Positions 62,236-64,000 of a stretch of DNA of 64,000 nt are shown in pieces. The DNA is from Deefgea tanakiae (GTDB lineage Bacteria; Pseudomonadota; Gammaproteobacteria; Burkholderiales; Chitinibacteraceae). The notes beneath the pieces were generated by a model that did not search any database, was not told the DNA's origin, and was given only the letters and a program-made list of their open reading frames with translations. The stretch's first letter is position 1, and the number at the start of each line of letters is the position of its first letter. The stretch spans positions 3,038,001 to 3,102,000 of the forward strand of contig NZ_CP081150.1 in assembly GCF_019665765.1 (NCBI RefSeq), read 5' to 3'. A program made the position numbers and the translations under genes.

Positions 62236-62535
62236 TCAAGTTACCGCCAAAAGATCACTCTCGCTTAGCGAATGTACGAGCAAGTGCATACTCTCACGCA
62301 GTTTTTCTATGTCGAGCATGGGCTGGTTTTGTGCAATGAGGATTGTGGCTCTTTCCATTGTGATGTTGTAAAAATCATCGACCATTTTGCGTATTGACCA
62401 TGCAGCGCCATTGCCCACAGTTCGCGAAACGTGCGAACTGTTGCTTCTGAGATCGCATCGACCAATAGCCATTCGACCATTTTATCTAGCCCGATCGTTT
62501 GGCTTTTATCGAATTTTTTAATTTCATTTTTAAAC
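62236..62535 (-). pseudogene. TetR-family regulator remnant, frameshifted and 5'-truncated
   Basis: Reading the minus strand from about 62535, one frame gives IGLDKMVEWLLVDAI and VRTFRELWAMALHGQYAK; the next frame continues with KMVDDFYNITMERATILIAQ and ends after ESDLLAVT. Together they look like the ligand-binding half of a TetR regulator. One missing base in the T4 run at 62385-62388 explains the frame change. The DNA-binding half is absent: upstream sequence turns into repeat module E. So it is a decayed gene, or, for the frame change only, a sequence error. Confidence 0.65.
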
Positions 62536-62632
62536 CGCGTACGGCAAATATCGTAGAGTGCTGATGAGCGTAGCGATGTGTTCGGCTCATTCGGCGCAAT
62601 TGACTGCGCTCATTGCCGCCCTACGGTCCTAC
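62536..62632. repeat. module E repeat beside the TetR remnant
   Basis: CGTAGAGTGCTGATGAGCG (62552-62570) returns as CGCTCATTGCCGCCCTACGG, a loose palindrome of the type at 20020-20160; even the flanking CCGCGTACGGCAAATATCGT matches that copy in reverse. It replaces the 5' part of the TetR gene. Confidence 0.65.
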
Positions 62633-62833
62633 GATTTCATTAGGAAAACAGCTGTTTAATTTATCTGTTTGTGTTCCGTGTTTGGCTTCAATTTGATTGA
62701 ATAGGCAAACGAGCAGCTTTAGTATTTTGTCTTCGGGTAAGTTTGGCTGCTTCATTGAGCGAAGCGAATTACACATAGTCGATACGTATTGCCACACAAG
62801 CGTTTACTATCAATGCCTACATAGCAATACATA
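62633..62833. repeat. gap with module D copy before parE end
   Basis: 62790-62833 is a clear module D (GATACGTATTGCCAC...ATAGCAATACATAG). Just before it is GAGCGAAGCGAATTAC, an L-like word of module E. A minus-strand frame of 44 codons from ATG 62755 (MKQPNLPEDKILKLL) exists, but has no good ribosome site and is not like a TetR start; I do not call it. Confidence 0.55.
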
Positions 62834-62843
62834 GCATTAAAAG

Positions 62844-64000
62844 TCAGAGATCCGCTTCAACCTCATTCCCACGTGCTTCGAGCCAGGCACGGCGGGAGCT
62901 GGCTTCGGATTTGCTCATCAGCATATTCATCACGTCACGCGTGTTGGCGGCGACGTCAGAATGAATTGCCACGCGCATCACACGGCGGGTGTCGGGATTC
63001 ATCGTCGTGTCGAACAATTGCTCAGCATTCATTTCACCCAAGCCTTTGAAACGCGAAATATTCCACGCCGATTCGCGTAGTTTTTCACCTTTGAGCTTGT
63101 CCAAAATTGCCGTCAATTCGCCTTCGTCGAGCGCGTAAAATTTGCGCGGCGGTTTGTTTTTACCACTGCCACCCACATCAACACGGTACAGCGGTGGTTG
63201 CGCGACATAGATATGGCCATTGGCAACCAACTGCGGAAAATGACGATAAAACAACGTCAGCAGCAGTACTTGAATGTGCGAACCATCCACGTCCGCATCG
63301 GACATGATGATCACTTTGCCGTAACGCAGTCCGCTCAAATCTGCCGCGCTATCGAGCGTATGTGGATCAACGCCAATCGCAACGGCCATATCGTGAACTT
63401 CGTTATTGCCGAAAATCTGATCTTTATCGACTTCCCAAGTATTGAGCACCTTACCGCGCAAGGGCAGAATTGCTTGGAAATCTTTATCACGGCCCATTTT
63501 GGCCGAACCGCCCGCCGAATCCCCCTCGACGAGGAATAACTCGCAGCGCTCGGTTTCATCCGACGCGCAATCGGTCAATTTACCCGGCAATACGGCAACG
63601 CCAGATGACTTTTTCTTTTCGACTTTGGTCGCGTTTTTCTGCCGCGATTGCGCAGCACGAATCGCCAGTTCAGCGAGTTTTTTTCCCAAATCAACGTGCT
63701 CGTTCAACCACAATTCAAATGGCGAACGAACCATCGCGGAGACCAGCTTTAGCCCGTCACGACTGGTGAGTTTGTCTTTGGTTTGACCTTGGAACTGCGG
63801 ATCCAGTACTTTGGCCGACAATACAAATGAGCAGCGGCTGAATAAATCTTCCGGCAGTAATTTGACGCCCTTCGGCAGCAAATTATGAAAATCGATAAAT
63901 GTTTTGACGACTTGAAACACGCCATCGCGCAAGCCGCTTTCGTGCGTGCCGCCGGCTGGTGTTGGAATCAGATTCACATATGATTCGCGATTCACCGCAC
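62844..64000 (-). CDS. parE: DNA topoisomerase IV subunit B, C-terminal part
   Basis: About 385 residues; the gene continues past the right edge, so the N-terminal ATPase (GHKL) part is missing. Present are the transducer end (ESYVNLIPTPAGGTHESGLRDG), the TOPRIM domain with the catalytic Glu in LFLVEGDSAGGSAKMGRD and the metal Asp pair in MSDADVDGSHI, and the C-terminal QRFKGLGEMN-like segment (SRFKGLGEMNAEQLFDTTM). The short TOPRIM tail without the large GyrB insert marks it as ParE rather than proteobacterial GyrB. With ParC it separates linked daughter chromosomes. Confidence 0.95.
   Translation of the reverse strand, partial: AVNRESYVNLIPTPAGGTHESGLRDGVFQVVKTFIDFHNLLPKGVKLLPEDLFSRCSFVLSAKVLDPQFQGQTKDKLTSRDGLKLVSAMVRSPFELWLNEHVDLGKKLAELAIRAAQSRQKNATKVEKKKSSGVAVLPGKLTDCASDETERCELFLVEGDSAGGSAKMGRDKDFQAILPLRGKVLNTWEVDKDQIFGNNEVHDMAVAIGVDPHTLDSAADLSGLRYGKVIIMSDADVDGSHIQVLLLTLFYRHFPQLVANGHIYVAQPPLYRVDVGGSGKNKPPRKFYALDEGELTAILDKLKGEKLRESAWNISRFKGLGEMNAEQLFDTTMNPDTRRVMRVAIHSDVAANTRDVMNMLMSKSEASSRRAWLEARGNEVEADL

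Noticed and set aside
62633-62755. 44-codon frame MKQPNLPEDKILKLL as the N-terminal half of the TetR gene
   Set aside because: It does not look like a TetR helix-turn-helix, has a weak start and is separated by a palindromic repeat.
1-64000. tRNA or rRNA genes
   Set aside because: No T-loop GTTCRANYC with cloverleaf arms and no rRNA-like stretch was seen.

Overview
The window looks like chromosomal DNA of a betaproteobacterium, most likely order Neisseriales and close to Chitinibacter, Deefgea or Iodobacter. I judge this from the overall style of the proteins (proB, hemL, mgtE, prmC, parE, the BPSS1780-type membrane protein, a FieF-like CDF, a GH3 hexosaminidase); the genus is an inference, since no rRNA or tRNA gene is visible. 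Base composition is moderate except for a few clearly AT-rich islets.

Layout. 1-8 kb: end of a sugar acetyltransferase, two poorly known proteins (one an MliC+YbaY fusion), proB with a small upstream gene, an AT-rich non-coding stretch with clustered DnaA boxes and a DnaA-trio-like run (possible origin of replication), marC, an EAL-HDOD protein and yaeQ. 8-16 kb: DUF482 acetyltransferase, HAD phosphatase, CDF transporter, Spo0M-like protein and an anaerobic heme-use operon (hutW-hutX-chuY-like) preceded by a perfect FNR box and a Fur box. 16-20 kb: DsbA-like protein, LruC protein and its lipoprotein partner. 20-22 kb: an AT-rich islet with one large DUF262-AlbA_2 gene between inverted copies of a mosaic repeat. 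22-38 kb: LysR/EamA pair, GH3 hexosaminidase, cardiolipin synthase, mgtE-prmC, grxD, esterases, a histidine-type phosphatase lipoprotein and hemL. 38-40 kb: an HNH_2 endonuclease gene between inverted copies of the same repeat family. 40-47 kb: an IMPase, an orphan lipoyl/PSBD-like protein, a MaoC-phosphotransacetylase plus acetate kinase operon with a class II FNR-type promoter, dgkA and a ferric-reductase-like flavoprotein. 47-64 kb: a soluble CZB chemoreceptor, three solute-binding proteins, a CE2-like esterase, 5'-nucleotidase, YgiQ, a GDPD/phytase-like lipoprotein, a decayed TetR gene and the C-terminal part of parE.

Themes. (1) Switching to low oxygen: FNR-type sites sit before both the heme-breakdown operon and the acetate kinase operon. 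(2) Phosphate scavenging: three exported phosphoesterase lipoproteins (MINPP-like, NucA-like, GDPD+phytase-like), one with a Pho-box-like site. (3) A family of mosaic intergenic repeats fills most of the larger gaps; two likely defence or nuclease genes (DUF262-AlbA_2 and HNH_2) each lie between inverted copies. No CRISPR array, complete insertion sequence or prophage is visible.
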